Assembly (NCBI RefSeq): GCF_011057975.1
Contig: NZ_CP049109.1
Span: 2,945,001 to 3,009,000, forward strand
Source of the DNA: Sphingosinithalassobacter tenebrarum
Lineage (GTDB): Bacteria > Pseudomonadota > Alphaproteobacteria > Sphingomonadales > Sphingomonadaceae
Reading direction: 5' to 3'
DNA length: 64,000 bases
The position numbers and the translations under genes were made by a program. The notes under the pieces are model-generated. The model saw nothing but the letters and a program-made list of their open reading frames with translations, searched no databases and was not told the origin of the DNA. Each line of letters begins with the position of its first letter. Within the stretch, counting starts at the first letter, position 1. This document shows positions 19,203-28,720 of this stretch, piece by piece.

Positions 19203-19628
19203 ATGATTAGTAGCCAGCTCAGTGTGACTCTTGCCGGCGCCCTGATACTTTCAAGTGTTCCAGCATCGGCGCAGGATCAGAGCACGCTTGTTCCGATCGC
19301 CGGTGTCTGGAGCCTTGGTGAAACGCGGTCTTGTGATAGCGGACCGGCCTGGGTGTTTTTCGCAGATGGCTATTATGCCGAAGTGCAGCTTCCGGACGGT
19401 GGCCCCGCCGCCGTCGGAATTTGGCGAGACGAGGGCGATGCCATCGCTTACACCCACGCGCACATGCCATTTGAAGGTCATGAACGGCCGATGCGGGTTC
19501 GTCATCTTACCATCGAAGAGCGCACCGCCGAAAAACTGACAACCCGCAATTATCGCGGTGTCACGCGCACGTTTCACCGCTGTCCAGCGAATTCGCTGAA
19601 AGTGCCGGCAGGTCAGGACGCACATTGA
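19203..19628 (+). CDS. Small exported protein at the end of the czc operon, unknown function
   Basis: 141 aa with a clear signal peptide (ALILSSVPASAQD) and a mature part of about 118 residues. The start is fixed by GGAGA 6-10 nt upstream. Two Cys (about residues 43 and 120) could form one disulfide. The region has a beta-rich look (WSLGETRSC...WVFFADGYYAEVQ), but I do not recognise the family. Its place directly after czcA suggests a periplasmic accessory role in metal efflux. About 115 nt without a gene separate it from the P-type ATPase. Confidence 0.65.
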   Translation: MISSQLSVTLAGALILSSVPASAQDQSTLVPIAGVWSLGETRSCDSGPAWVFFADGYYAEVQLPDGGPAAVGIWRDEGDAIAYTHAHMPFEGHERPMRVRHLTIEERTAEKLTTRNYRGVTRTFHRCPANSLKVPAGQDAH

Positions 19629-19744
19629 CGCTTTCGTTACGCAATATGCGGGCTTCGCTAGTCCCTATTCGGGTTTCGCGAACCTGCAAGCTTACGGGTC
19701 TGCGGCACCGGGAGCGGTCAATTTCCAATGGGAAGCAATAGGCA

Positions 19745-22240
19745 ATGACGCGAACCATCGAACTCGAAGTCTCACCGCTCCTTCCCGACATCCCGAGCGA
19801 AACCGATCATTGCATCGCGCGCTTGCAGTCTTTGCTCAGCTCGCGGATCGGCGTGCACGAGGTCACGATATTGCCCGGCGAGAAAGATGCATCCGCCCGA
19901 CTAGCGATATCATACGATGCCGATCGCCTGACTGTCGCCCGCATCAAGGAGTTGGCCCATGTGGCCGGAGCGGAAATCTCCGAACGCTACGGACACGTTG
20001 TCTGGCAAGCCGATGGCATCAATTCCACCCGCCGTGCCCAAACGGTCGCGGACCTGCTGGCCAGCAAACCCGGTATCCTCGAAGCAAATGCTGATGCGAG
20101 CGGGAGGTTCATCGCCGAGTACGACCGTCAGCTAACCGATGAGCCTAGGATTGCTGGCGAGCTCAAGAACCTCGGCGTGTCGGTTCTGGCGGGCGATGTC
20201 GCCAGGAACGCCGAGCACTCTTCCAAAGACCATGATCACGATGATGAAGATCGTGCCGGGCACAGTCATGGTGGCATTTTCGGCGCGAACACCGAACTCT
20301 ATTTCTCGCTCGCCTCGGGCGTATTTCTCGCGACCGGGTTCGGGATTGAGAAGCTATGGTCTGGGCATCCAGGATGGCTGCCATTCGCATGCTATCTCGC
20401 GGCGTATTTCTTTGGCGGATTCTTTACCGTCCGAGAGGCGTGGGACAATTTGCGCCTGCGCCGGTTTGAAATCGACAGCCTCATGCTTGTCGCCGCTGCG
20501 GGCGCCGCCTTTCTCGGGGAATGGGCCGAAGGCGCGCTATTGCTGTTCCTGTTCAGTTTCGGCCACGCGCTCGAACACTACGCGATGGGCCGCGCCAAGA
20601 GGGCGATCGAGGCGCTCGCCGAGCTCGCGCCGGAAACGGCACGAGTAAAACGTGGAGATGACGTCGTTGAGGTTCCGGTCGAGGAGCTTGCGCTAGGCGA
20701 CGTCGTAATCGTGCGTCCGAACGAACGCCTTCCGGCTGACGGCTTCATCTTGGACGGCGTCAGTGCCATCAATCAGGCTCCGGTGACCGGGGAAAGCGTG
20801 CCGGTCGACAAGAGCGCGGTTTCGAATATCGCTTCTGCGCGCGCAAATCCTGACAATCTTGCGGATGACAATCGCGTCTTCGCAGGGACGATCAACGGAT
20901 CGGGCGCGCTCGAAGTGGAAGTGACCCGGCGATCGAGTGACACGACCCTCGCCAAGGTCGTCCAAATGGTGAGCGAAGCCGAGGCTCAGCAATCTCCTAC
21001 CCAGCGCTTCACGCAGCGCTTTGAGCGAATTTTTGTGCCTGCCGTGCTCGCTTTGGCCGGCCTGCTCCTTTTCGCCTGGGTTGTCATCGACGAGCCGTTC
21101 CGCGACAGTTTTTACCGGGCGATGGCGGTGCTTGTGGCTGCCAGCCCCTGCGCTTTGGCGATCGCGACCCCGAGCGCGGTCTTGTCCGGAGTAGCCAGAG
21201 CAGCACGCAGCGGCATTCTGGTAAAGGGCGGCGCGCCGCTCGAGGATCTCGGCGCGCTCAAGGCCATCGCGTTCGACAAGACCGGTACTCTTACCGAAGG
21301 CGAGCCCCGCATGACCGATGTCCAACCCGCGCAGGGTGTATCTGAAAACGAACTGCTTGCGATTGCCTCGGCGGCTGAAAATCTGAGCGATCATCCCCTA
21401 GCACAGGCGATTGTTAGGGACGGCAAGCAGCGGCTTGGCGATGAGGCACTGCCCGAAGCTACAAGTCTTGAAAGCTTCACAGGCAAGGGGATCACCGCGC
21501 TTGTCGGCGGTGAGCGGGTGTGGATCGGAAAGCTCGAAATGTTCGGGCAAGACGGGGTCCCTCAGCTCGGTGCCGAACTGTCGGATGCTATCGAGTCCAT
21601 GCGCGAGCGCGGGCGGACGACGATGGGCGTTCGCTCGGAAACGCGCGATCTTGGAGCGATCGGTTTGCTCGACACGCCGCGGGCGGCAGCAAAGGCGACG
21701 CTCGAAGCGTTGCGCGGCCTCGGGATCACCCGAATGATCATGATCTCGGGCGACGACCAAAGAGTGGCCGATGCGGTTGGAAAGGAAGTCGGCCTCGACG
21801 AGGCCTGGGGCAATCTCATGCCCGACGACAAGGTCAAGGCCATCCGCAAGCTTGCCGGCCAGGACAAGGTTGCGATGGTCGGAGACGGGGTTAATGACGC
21901 TCCGGCCATGGCGAACGCAACGGTCGGAATAGCAATGGGGGCTGCCGGCTCGGACGTTGCATTGGAGACAGCCGATGTCGCGCTGATGGCCGATGATCTC
22001 GCCCGACTGCCTTTCGCCGTCGATCTGAGCCGACAAACCCGGTCAATCATCCGGCAGAACATGATCGTCAGTCTCGGAATTGTTGTCGTGCTCATCCCGG
22101 CAACCATTTTCGGTCTCGGGATAGGCCCCGCTGTCGCGGTTCACGAGGGATCAACGCTAATCGTGGTCGCCAATGCGCTTCGCCTTCTGGCGTATAAAGA
22201 GAAGGGCAGCACAAAAGACATAGCAGAGAAGCCAGTATGA
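19745..22240 (+). CDS. P1B-type heavy-metal ATPase, P1B-4-like (Co/Zn/Cd class)
   Basis: 831 aa. The N-terminal ~150 residues look like two degenerate heavy-metal-associated folds without CxxC, followed by a His/Asp-rich linker (HDHDDEDRAGHSHGG). The transport core has the TGES loop, the membrane metal motif SPCALAIATP, the phosphorylation site FDKTGTLTEG (Asp511), and the hinge GDGVNDAPAMA. The last helix motif is HEGSTLIVVANALRLL. SPC together with HEGST marks the P1B-4 class (CzcP/CoaT) rather than CPC-type ZntA/PbrA. It exports divalent cations at the expense of ATP and is coupled by ATGA to the next CDF gene. Confidence 0.92.
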   Translation: MTRTIELEVSPLLPDIPSETDHCIARLQSLLSSRIGVHEVTILPGEKDASARLAISYDADRLTVARIKELAHVAGAEISERYGHVVWQADGINSTRRAQTVADLLASKPGILEANADASGRFIAEYDRQLTDEPRIAGELKNLGVSVLAGDVARNAEHSSKDHDHDDEDRAGHSHGGIFGANTELYFSLASGVFLATGFGIEKLWSGHPGWLPFACYLAAYFFGGFFTVREAWDNLRLRRFEIDSLMLVAAAGAAFLGEWAEGALLLFLFSFGHALEHYAMGRAKRAIEALAELAPETARVKRGDDVVEVPVEELALGDVVIVRPNERLPADGFILDGVSAINQAPVTGESVPVDKSAVSNIASARANPDNLADDNRVFAGTINGSGALEVEVTRRSSDTTLAKVVQMVSEAEAQQSPTQRFTQRFERIFVPAVLALAGLLLFAWVVIDEPFRDSFYRAMAVLVAASPCALAIATPSAVLSGVARAARSGILVKGGAPLEDLGALKAIAFDKTGTLTEGEPRMTDVQPAQGVSENELLAIASAAENLSDHPLAQAIVRDGKQRLGDEALPEATSLESFTGKGITALVGGERVWIGKLEMFGQDGVPQLGAELSDAIESMRERGRTTMGVRSETRDLGAIGLLDTPRAAAKATLEALRGLGITRMIMISGDDQRVADAVGKEVGLDEAWGNLMPDDKVKAIRKLAGQDKVAMVGDGVNDAPAMANATVGIAMGAAGSDVALETADVALMADDLARLPFAVDLSRQTRSIIRQNMIVSLGIVVVLIPATIFGLGIGPAVAVHEGSTLIVVANALRLLAYKEKGSTKDIAEKPV

Positions 22241-22866
22241 GCTGCAACGATGACTTCGATCTGGATTCGGCGGACAAGCGACGCACATTGTGGATCGTAT
22301 TGTGGCTCAACGTCGCAATCGCGGTTGGTTTCTTTGTCGTTGCCTATTTTGCGGACTCGAACGCGCTCTTGGCCAACGGGCTCGACAATTCGTCGGACGC
22401 GCTTGTCTACGCTCTCAGTCTCCTTGCGCTGAGTCGACCGCGCTCCTGGAAGCGAGGCGCAGCGCGCTTTTCTGGCGTCATGCTTTTGATCTTTGCCGGC
22501 GGAGTGATTGCTGATGCCGTCAGGCGGTTTGTTGAAGGTTCTGAGCCGGGTGGCTTCCTGATGATCGCGATGGCTGCCGTCGCGGGCATAGTGAACCTCT
22601 ATTGCCTTCGCCTGTTGCAAAAGATGCAGAACAAGGACGTCAACATGCGGGCCGCCACCACATTCAGCTTCAATGACTTCATTTCGAACGGCGGGATTAT
22701 CATCGCTGGCGTCATCGTTATGATCACAGGCGCGAACTGGCCGGACCTTGTGGTCGGCATCGCTGTGGCTGGCATAGCTCTTTACGGCGGGATCGATATC
22801 CTGCGCGACGCGCACAGTGACAAGCACGACGAGGCGGGAACGGTTCATGGCGAAACACGGGAATGA
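22237..22866 (+). CDS. Short CDF-family cation transporter (paralogue)
   Basis: 209 aa with about six transmembrane helices. The CDF motifs are LANGLDNSSDALVY in helix 2 and FSFNDFISNGG in helix 5. As in the protein at 10.3 kb there is no full C-terminal dimerisation domain, only a short polar tail with His and Asp (DAHSDKHDE). It starts within the ATGA at the end of the ATPase gene and ends overlapping the next gene by 4 nt, so it belongs to a four-gene operon of efflux proteins. The metal is likely Zn/Cd/Co by context. Confidence 0.82.
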   Translation: MSCNDDFDLDSADKRRTLWIVLWLNVAIAVGFFVVAYFADSNALLANGLDNSSDALVYALSLLALSRPRSWKRGAARFSGVMLLIFAGGVIADAVRRFVEGSEPGGFLMIAMAAVAGIVNLYCLRLLQKMQNKDVNMRAATTFSFNDFISNGGIIIAGVIVMITGANWPDLVVGIAVAGIALYGGIDILRDAHSDKHDEAGTVHGETRE

Positions 22867-23729
22867 GCCTCGTCCACGAGATATTTGTAACTGAGGATTT
22901 GTCGGCGATCCTGACCTTGGCGATGCTGGCAAGCCTCGGCCTGGGTGCTGGCGTTGTCTGGGAAGAAAAGCACGGGCCTACCCCGAACGAAAATGGGTTC
23001 GCGGCGGCCGTCCACTCTGGCGCCCTTGCCGCACTTGCGCTTGTTTTGACCGGTCCTGCAGTTGGACAAGCAAGGGGTGACTTCATAGACGCAGCCCTGC
23101 TCCCCGCTGGCGGGACTCTCTATCTTCTGGCGGTGCTGATCGGAGGCTGGGCTTCGCATCGCGACTCAGTTGGAACCCTGTCCGACGCCGTGGGAAGACG
23201 CGGGCCGAAGATGACCATTGCGCTTCAAGGCGGTATTGCGCTGGGGTTTGGTGGCATCGCTCTGGGTGCAGCAGCAGCCGTGTCTGTCTTCGCCGGTTTC
23301 GCAGCAACACTAGGGGTTGGAATCACCTTTTTCCTGGTGGGGCGAAAGACAACAGCCGGATTTCGCGACAGCGCGATGAAACGCATGGATCGTCTAGCGA
23401 TCCATGTTTTTCTGTCACTCGCCTTTGTTGCCGCAGCGGTAGCCGGGTTTTGGCTTCTCCACGGCATGAGCGAAACAGCGGACGCGCGGTTGGCAATTCT
23501 ACTCGCAGGATACTTTCTTGTCTGGTCGGTTCATTTTTTGCTGCAAATCCCGGGCAGACTGGGAGGTTTGAATTTGGCAGCACTCGCGGCCTTCATCTCC
23601 GGGCTTGCGATGTTCGGAATGATTGCAGTCGGATTTAACGCCGCGATCGGAACAATCGATAATTCCGATGCGATCCTTCAGCATCCGGATACCGCCGGCA
23701 ACAAAATCGCAAATAGCGGAGAAAAGTGA
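22863..23729 (+). CDS. Polytopic membrane protein of unknown function in the metal operon
   Basis: 288 aa with roughly eight hydrophobic segments spread over its length and no metal-binding motif, ATP site or catalytic signature that I can see. Two cytoplasmic loops carry basic clusters (GRRGPKM, RKTTAG). It is sandwiched between two CDF genes with 4-nt overlaps at both ends, so it is almost certainly co-expressed. A transport or membrane-stress accessory role is a guess from context only. Confidence 0.75.
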   Translation: MSLVHEIFVTEDLSAILTLAMLASLGLGAGVVWEEKHGPTPNENGFAAAVHSGALAALALVLTGPAVGQARGDFIDAALLPAGGTLYLLAVLIGGWASHRDSVGTLSDAVGRRGPKMTIALQGGIALGFGGIALGAAAAVSVFAGFAATLGVGITFFLVGRKTTAGFRDSAMKRMDRLAIHVFLSLAFVAAAVAGFWLLHGMSETADARLAILLAGYFLVWSVHFLLQIPGRLGGLNLAALAAFISGLAMFGMIAVGFNAAIGTIDNSDAILQHPDTAGNKIANSGEK

Positions 23730-24682
23730 TGGCGCACTCGCACGATCAAGCTGGCCACAGTCACGGCGAGGAAAACCTTAGCGATCGTCAGCTGATCCTC
23801 GCGGTCGCGATCAATGTCCTCCTGACCCTTGCCCAGATTGTCGGCGGCATCCTTTCAGGGTCACTGGCGCTTATCGCGGATGCATTGCACAACTTCAGCG
23901 ATGCGGCCTCTCTTGGTCTTGCGTGGTTTGCGCGACGCATAGGCCGGCGTCCGGCGGACAAGCTGATGACCTTCGGCTACGCCCAGGGAGAAGTGGTCGC
24001 CGCACTCATCAATCTGACGACCTTGCTGATCATCGGATTCTATCTGATCGTTGAGGCGATCAACCGTTTCGCCGCGCCGCAGCCGGTCGAAGGCTGGACC
24101 GTGATCTGGGTTGCCGGGATCGCACTTGTCATCGATCTCGTCACCGCATTCATTGTCTATCGCGGCGCGCATGACAGCATTAACATGAAGGCTGCCTTCC
24201 TTCATAACGTTTCGGACGCGCTGGCCTCGATCGGTGTGATCGTCGCCGGAGTGCTAATTATTCTATACGATCTCGTCGTCGCCGATCTCATCATCACTCT
24301 CATCATCGCGGCCTATGTCATCTGGCAGGGCGCGACGCTCCTACCGCGAACCGTTCGTCTGCTGATGGGAGCAGTGCCGGACGAGGTGGAATTTGATCAG
24401 ATGGTTGAAAACCTGCGCGCGCTTGGCGGCGTGCAGGATATTCACCACGTCCATGTCTGGAATCTGGGAGAACATCACCGGGCGCTCGAAGCCCATCTCA
24501 CTCTTGTTGATTACTCCCAAACAGCATTCGAGGGAGTCAAGCGACGCGCGCGGGCGATGCTGGAAAAGGATTTCGGCATCGCACATGTCACTTTCGAGCC
24601 CTGCCTCGCTACGGACTGCGATGATGCGCTGATCCCTGCCCACCCGGCACCCAACAACGGGAAAAACACGGTCGGTGATTAA
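23726..24682 (+). CDS. czcD: Cation diffusion facilitator CzcD
   Basis: 318 aa, full-length CDF transporter with a His-rich N-terminus (HSHDQAGHSHGE) and six helices. The metal sites are ADALHNFSDA in helix 2 and HNVSDALASIG in helix 5, and the C-terminal cytoplasmic domain contains HHVHVWNLGEHH. The family exchanges Zn/Cd/Co for protons, exporting metal from the cytoplasm and handing it to Czc-type pumps. The C-terminus ends in a short disordered tail with Cys (PCLATDCDD). Last gene of the ATPase-CDF-membrane protein-CDF operon, overlapping its neighbour by 4 nt. Confidence 0.93.
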   Translation: MMAHSHDQAGHSHGEENLSDRQLILAVAINVLLTLAQIVGGILSGSLALIADALHNFSDAASLGLAWFARRIGRRPADKLMTFGYAQGEVVAALINLTTLLIIGFYLIVEAINRFAAPQPVEGWTVIWVAGIALVIDLVTAFIVYRGAHDSINMKAAFLHNVSDALASIGVIVAGVLIILYDLVVADLIITLIIAAYVIWQGATLLPRTVRLLMGAVPDEVEFDQMVENLRALGGVQDIHHVHVWNLGEHHRALEAHLTLVDYSQTAFEGVKRRARAMLEKDFGIAHVTFEPCLATDCDDALIPAHPAPNNGKNTVGD

Positions 24683-24809
24683 GCTTTCGCTGGCCTGTTC
24701 CTGCCCGGCCGTTCGCAGACCCTGAGCCCTCATCGCGCGCCGGTCGCGGACGGTATTGCAGTCCAGAACCGATGCACCGCGAGCCGCCCTCACCCAATAT
24801 GGGCATAAA

Positions 24810-24856
24810 AGCCTACTACTGCTATTGCGAATACGTCTCAATAGCAGTAGTAGGCT
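24810..24856. repeat. Perfect 18-bp inverted repeat with 11-nt loop before the TonB receptor gene
   Basis: The left arm AGCCTACTACTGCTATTG (24810-24827) and its exact reverse complement (24839-24856) flank 11 nt, ending 27 nt before the receptor start. No T-run follows on the plus strand, so a Rho-independent terminator is unlikely. A large operator for a metal-responsive repressor, or an RNA hairpin in the leader, are the main options. Confidence 0.8.
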
Positions 24857-24883
24857 GGTAAATGTCTCGAAAGGATTCTTCAC

Positions 24884-27118
24884 ATGTATCGCGCTACCGC
24901 CTCGCTCATAGCAATTGCACTGGCCGCCCCTGCTTACGCCAATGAAAAAGACCCGACCGATGAGCGGCAATCGCAGGACGGGATAGCAAACCCAAGCGAA
25001 TCGATTATCGTGATTGGCGGTCGCATCGATGCGTATGAAGTGGCCGGTGCGGCGGACCTAATCGATGGCGAGGAACTGAGCGAATTCGAGCATGGTGACG
25101 TCAACCGTGTCCTGCGCCAGGTGCCGGGGGTCAACATTCAGGAAGAGGACGGTTTCGGGCTATTCCCGAATATTGGCTTGCGCGGCGCGCCGGTCGAACG
25201 GTCGAGCAACATCACCTTGATGGAAGATGGCGTTCTCATTGCCCCTGCCCCCTACGCCGCTCCGGCCGCGTATTACTTTCCCGCGATCGGTCGAATGGAC
25301 GCAGTCGAAGTGATCAAGGGCGCGGGCTCGGTACGCTATGGTCCTCGCACGATCGGCGGGGCCATCAATTTCCGATCGACTCCGATACCGACCGAGAGCC
25401 TGGCTGGCGAAGCTTCCGGCCAGCTTGGTTCTCGCGGCTATTATCAGGGTCATGGCTGGATTGGCGCTAGTGCCGACAATTTCGGGGCGATGGTAGAAAG
25501 CTATCAGCAAGGCAGTGACGGGTTCAAGACGATAGATGGGCTTCCCGGCGCCGAGACCGGTTTTCAACGTCAGGACTATCGCGCCCGCTTCGCCGTCCAC
25601 ACCAACCCAGATTCGCCGGTCGATGCTCGCCTCGAGTTCGCCTATGGTCGATCCGAACTTGAGGCGAACGAAACCTATTTGGGCCTCGCCGACGCGGATT
25701 TCGCGAGCGATCCGTACCGGCGCTATTCGGCCAGCCAACGCGACGTTTTCACGGGCGAGCACGATCAATATCGGCTCACCGGCACCCTCCGGTTGCCCGA
25801 CGACACGCAGTTCGCGGTTACCCTATATCGCAACGATTTCACACGAAGTTGGTCGAAGCTACAGGACATCGATTTCGATGGTGATGGCAGCTTTGATGCC
25901 ATCCAACCCGTTTTCGATGCTCCCTCCTCAAACGAGAGAGGCCTCGCAATCCTGCGAGGCGCAGACAGCGCTGAAGGTGCCCTTCGCATTCGCAACAACA
26001 ACCGCGTCTATCGGAGCGAAGGCGTCCAGCTTTCGTTCGAAAGACCTTTCGAGACCGGCGAGGTCAGGCACAACCTGGCTGCGTCGCTCCGGTATCACGA
26101 GGATGAAGAAGACCGGTTGCAGAATGAGGAATTCTATACGCAAACGGATGGAGATCTCGTTTTCGTCCGGCAGACGGCTCCGGGCGCTCAAGCCAATCGC
26201 GAGGCGAAGGCGAAGGCGATCGCTTTCTATCTGGAGAACCGGATCGAGATCGGCGGGCTTACTCTGACACCCGGCATTCGGTACGAAGGCATCGACCTTA
26301 CTCGACTGGACTATGATCGAGCCGACCCCGCTCGTCTCGATGGACCTGCGCGCATACGCAAGACCAACGTTGACGAATGGCTTCCCGCACTCGGTGCAAC
26401 CTATGCACTGGGAGACGTGCTGTTGATTGCAGGCGCTTCGCGCGGTTTTTCTCCCCCCGGGCCCGGAAATCCGGAGGCACGAGCCGAGAAAAGCTGGAAC
26501 TATGAATTTGGTGGGCGTTTTCGGAATGGCGCCATTCAAGCTTCCGCGATTGCGTTTTATTCCGACTATTCCAATCTGCTCGGAAACTGCACACAATCCG
26601 TGGGGTGTAGCGTCGGGGATATTGGCGACCAGTTCAATGCTGGGGCCGTCTCCGTGAAGGGGTTGGAGCTGGCAGCTTCGACGGAGCATCAAGTGGGTAG
26701 GGAAATTTCTATTCCCTTCTCGGTGGTTTACACGCTCACCGACGCGCAATTCGAAAGCAGTTTCGAGAGTGCGTTCTTCGGTTCCGTGTCCCAGGGCGAC
26801 GCACTCCCCTACATCGCTCGCCACCAATTCTATGCCGAAACGGGGCTCGCATTTGGACCGGCATCCTTGCTCGTGAGCGCCAATTACACATCGCAAGTAC
26901 GCACCGAAGCAGGTAGCGGGGATATTTCGCCCGATGAGCGTATTGACGAAAGGATTGTCTTTGATCTCGCCGGCCGGTTTGCGCTGACGGAAGGTCTCTC
27001 TTTGTTTGCCAGAGTGGATAATCTGTTCGACAATGCTTATGCTGTAGCGCGTCGGCCTTCGGGTTTGAGACCGGGGGCTCCCCGGCGCTTCGTAGCAGGC
27101 GCTAGCGTGCGCTTCTGA
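24884..27118 (+). CDS. TonB-dependent outer-membrane receptor (FecA-like)
   Basis: 744 aa with a signal peptide ending near APAYANE. The plug domain (about residues 50-165) contains VNRVLRQVPGVN and the GLRGAPVERSSNITLMEDGV block. A beta-barrel follows that ends in Phe (RFVAGASVRF), the usual outer-membrane signature. The plug resembles ferric-dicitrate-type receptors. It imports a metal chelate or other scarce ligand using TonB energy. The start has AAGGA about 9 nt upstream, and the large inverted repeat just before it points to tight control. An importer inside an efflux island is notable; iron or another essential metal may become limiting under toxic-metal stress. Confidence 0.9.
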   Translation: MYRATASLIAIALAAPAYANEKDPTDERQSQDGIANPSESIIVIGGRIDAYEVAGAADLIDGEELSEFEHGDVNRVLRQVPGVNIQEEDGFGLFPNIGLRGAPVERSSNITLMEDGVLIAPAPYAAPAAYYFPAIGRMDAVEVIKGAGSVRYGPRTIGGAINFRSTPIPTESLAGEASGQLGSRGYYQGHGWIGASADNFGAMVESYQQGSDGFKTIDGLPGAETGFQRQDYRARFAVHTNPDSPVDARLEFAYGRSELEANETYLGLADADFASDPYRRYSASQRDVFTGEHDQYRLTGTLRLPDDTQFAVTLYRNDFTRSWSKLQDIDFDGDGSFDAIQPVFDAPSSNERGLAILRGADSAEGALRIRNNNRVYRSEGVQLSFERPFETGEVRHNLAASLRYHEDEEDRLQNEEFYTQTDGDLVFVRQTAPGAQANREAKAKAIAFYLENRIEIGGLTLTPGIRYEGIDLTRLDYDRADPARLDGPARIRKTNVDEWLPALGATYALGDVLLIAGASRGFSPPGPGNPEARAEKSWNYEFGGRFRNGAIQASAIAFYSDYSNLLGNCTQSVGCSVGDIGDQFNAGAVSVKGLELAASTEHQVGREISIPFSVVYTLTDAQFESSFESAFFGSVSQGDALPYIARHQFYAETGLAFGPASLLVSANYTSQVRTEAGSGDISPDERIDERIVFDLAGRFALTEGLSLFARVDNLFDNAYAVARRPSGLRPGAPRRFVAGASVRF

Positions 27119-27312
27119 GTATCTACGCCGGCCGATGATCGCGCAATCTTGTAGGAGGCGGGAGCGCCAGTGAGCATTTCCGCCTCACTAAATGCAGGTG
27201 AGGTCGAGACTCACGCAATCGATTGCGCCGACATTCGACGTGCCGCAGGCCACACACCCGCCAAAATATGAGGACGGCGGACACCTCCCCCAGAATAAAT
27301 AGGAGTTTTGAC

Positions 27313-27969
27313 ATGACCCTCTCCATTGGCTCGACAGCTCCCGATTTCACAGCGGAAACGACCCAAGGCACCATCACCTTCCATGATTGGATGGGCGACA
27401 ATTGGGCTATCCTGTTTTCTCATCCAAAGGCATTTACCCCGGTTTGTACGACCGAGCTGGGTTACATGGCCGGTCTCGGCGAGGAATTTGCCAAACGCGA
27501 CACCAAGATTCTCGGCCTGTCGGTCGACAGCAGCCAAGACAATCGCGACTGGCTACCCGATATCGAGGCGGTCAGCGGCAATAAAGTCGATTACCCGGTG
27601 GTCGGCGACAGCGACCTGAAGGTGGCCAAACTCTACAATATGTTGCCCGCCGAGGAGACTGGCAGTGCGGAGCAAAGAACCGCAGCCGACAATGCTACCG
27701 TTCGCGCCGTCTATATCGTTGGCCCGGACAAAAAAATCCGTGCGATGCTACTCTATCCGATGAGCAGCGGACGCAATTTCGAAGAAGTGCTCCGATTGCT
27801 CGATTCAGTCCAGCTCACCGAAAGTAAAGGCGTGGCAACCCCGGTCAATTGGCAGAGTGGGGATGACGTCATCATTCCACCGTCTGTTTCCGATAAAGAA
27901 GCGAAAGCGCGCTTCCCGCAAGGTTTCACAACGCTGCGCCCCTATCTGCGCACGGTTAAAATCGACTGA
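27313..27969 (+). CDS. 1-Cys peroxiredoxin (AhpC/TSA family, Prx6 type)
   Basis: 218 aa thiol peroxidase that reduces H2O2 and organic peroxides. The peroxidatic Cys45 lies in AFTPVCTTELG and is the only Cys in the protein, which defines the 1-Cys type. The extended C-terminal domain (TPVNWQSGDDVIIPP and TLRPYLR) is typical of Prx6. The start at 27313 is set by AGGAG 8-12 nt upstream. It stands alone after the receptor gene, with 194 nt of probable promoter region before it. A role against metal-induced oxidative stress fits the setting. Confidence 0.93.
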   Translation: MTLSIGSTAPDFTAETTQGTITFHDWMGDNWAILFSHPKAFTPVCTTELGYMAGLGEEFAKRDTKILGLSVDSSQDNRDWLPDIEAVSGNKVDYPVVGDSDLKVAKLYNMLPAEETGSAEQRTAADNATVRAVYIVGPDKKIRAMLLYPMSSGRNFEEVLRLLDSVQLTESKGVATPVNWQSGDDVIIPPSVSDKEAKARFPQGFTTLRPYLRTVKID

Positions 27970-28067
27970 CCAGCGCAAGCGGATGTGGTGTATTTGGGCT
28001 CGAACTCAACAGGGGAACCCGCATGAAGCTAGACAAAAGCAGTCACGCAACTGCGGCTTCTGCCGCA

Positions 28068-28712
28068 TTACGATTTGGCACCGACGAATTCGTAAGCGCA
28101 TCCTGCCAGAAACTCGCGGAAATGGAGTTCGTTCAGCTCTCGGCGGGCTGGTAGCCACGGGCGGAATTCTTCGTATTCGCGCGAGACGCCGAACGGTTTC
28201 GTAGCGAATATTCCGATTTCAATCAGCCATCGCGGCCAGCGCTCGGGGTGCTTCAGGCCAAGCAGGGCCATCCGGCCACCCGTCGGGAGAGCAGCTGAGG
28301 CGCGCTCGATGATCGCGGCGTAGTCAGGTGGCATTTCCAGTCGAAAGGTGCTGATGACTGCGCTGGTCTCGCTCGGAAAGCGGAAGGCGGCTACGTCTGA
28401 CTGCACAAATTCGACATTGCTAGCTCGCAGGCGCTTCGCTCGTCGACGGGCTTGGTCGAGCATGCCTTGCGAAAGGTCGACCAGCGTCACCTTGCCGCTT
28501 GGTCCTACTCTCTCAAGCAGAAACGCGAGGTTTGCGCCGGTGACAGCACATAGATCGATCACATGGTCACCGGCCTTGAGTTCAAGCCGGTTAACCAGAT
28601 CGCGTCGCCAGCGACCAAGACCGGCCCACCGAAACCCCGACACCAATCGGTCATAGATTCCCGCGTTCTTGTCGTAGAGACGTTCAACCTGTTCGTTGGA
28701 TAGAATTGCCAT
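28068..28712 (-). CDS. Class I SAM-dependent methyltransferase in a MerR-controlled pair
   Basis: 214 aa Rossmann-fold methyltransferase. The SAM-binding start is HVIDLCAVTGANLAFLLE, with Ala-Val-Thr where many members have GxGTG, followed by VTLVDLSQGML and a third motif around FVQSDVAAFRF. The closest broad type is the UbiE/Methyltransf_11 group. The substrate is unknown. It follows the DUF3703 gene by 8 nt and is probably driven from the MerR-type promoter at 29119-29149, which suggests detoxification. It lacks the Cys triad expected of arsenite methylase ArsM (no suitable Cys set is seen). Confidence 0.85.
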   Translation of the reverse strand: MAILSNEQVERLYDKNAGIYDRLVSGFRWAGLGRWRRDLVNRLELKAGDHVIDLCAVTGANLAFLLERVGPSGKVTLVDLSQGMLDQARRRAKRLRASNVEFVQSDVAAFRFPSETSAVISTFRLEMPPDYAAIIERASAALPTGGRMALLGLKHPERWPRWLIEIGIFATKPFGVSREYEEFRPWLPARRELNELHFREFLAGCAYEFVGAKS

Positions 28713-28720
28713 GGCGCGTG

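Noticed and set aside
24810..24856. Large inverted repeat as a Rho-independent terminator of the czcD operon
   Set aside because: No T-run follows either arm in the expected direction and it lies 128 nt after the czcD stop, close to the receptor start.
28023..28154. Plus-strand frame beginning MKLDKSSHATAAS after the peroxiredoxin gene
   Set aside because: It runs into the antisense of the methyltransferase 3' end and is only 43 codons long with no known family, so it is more likely chance.
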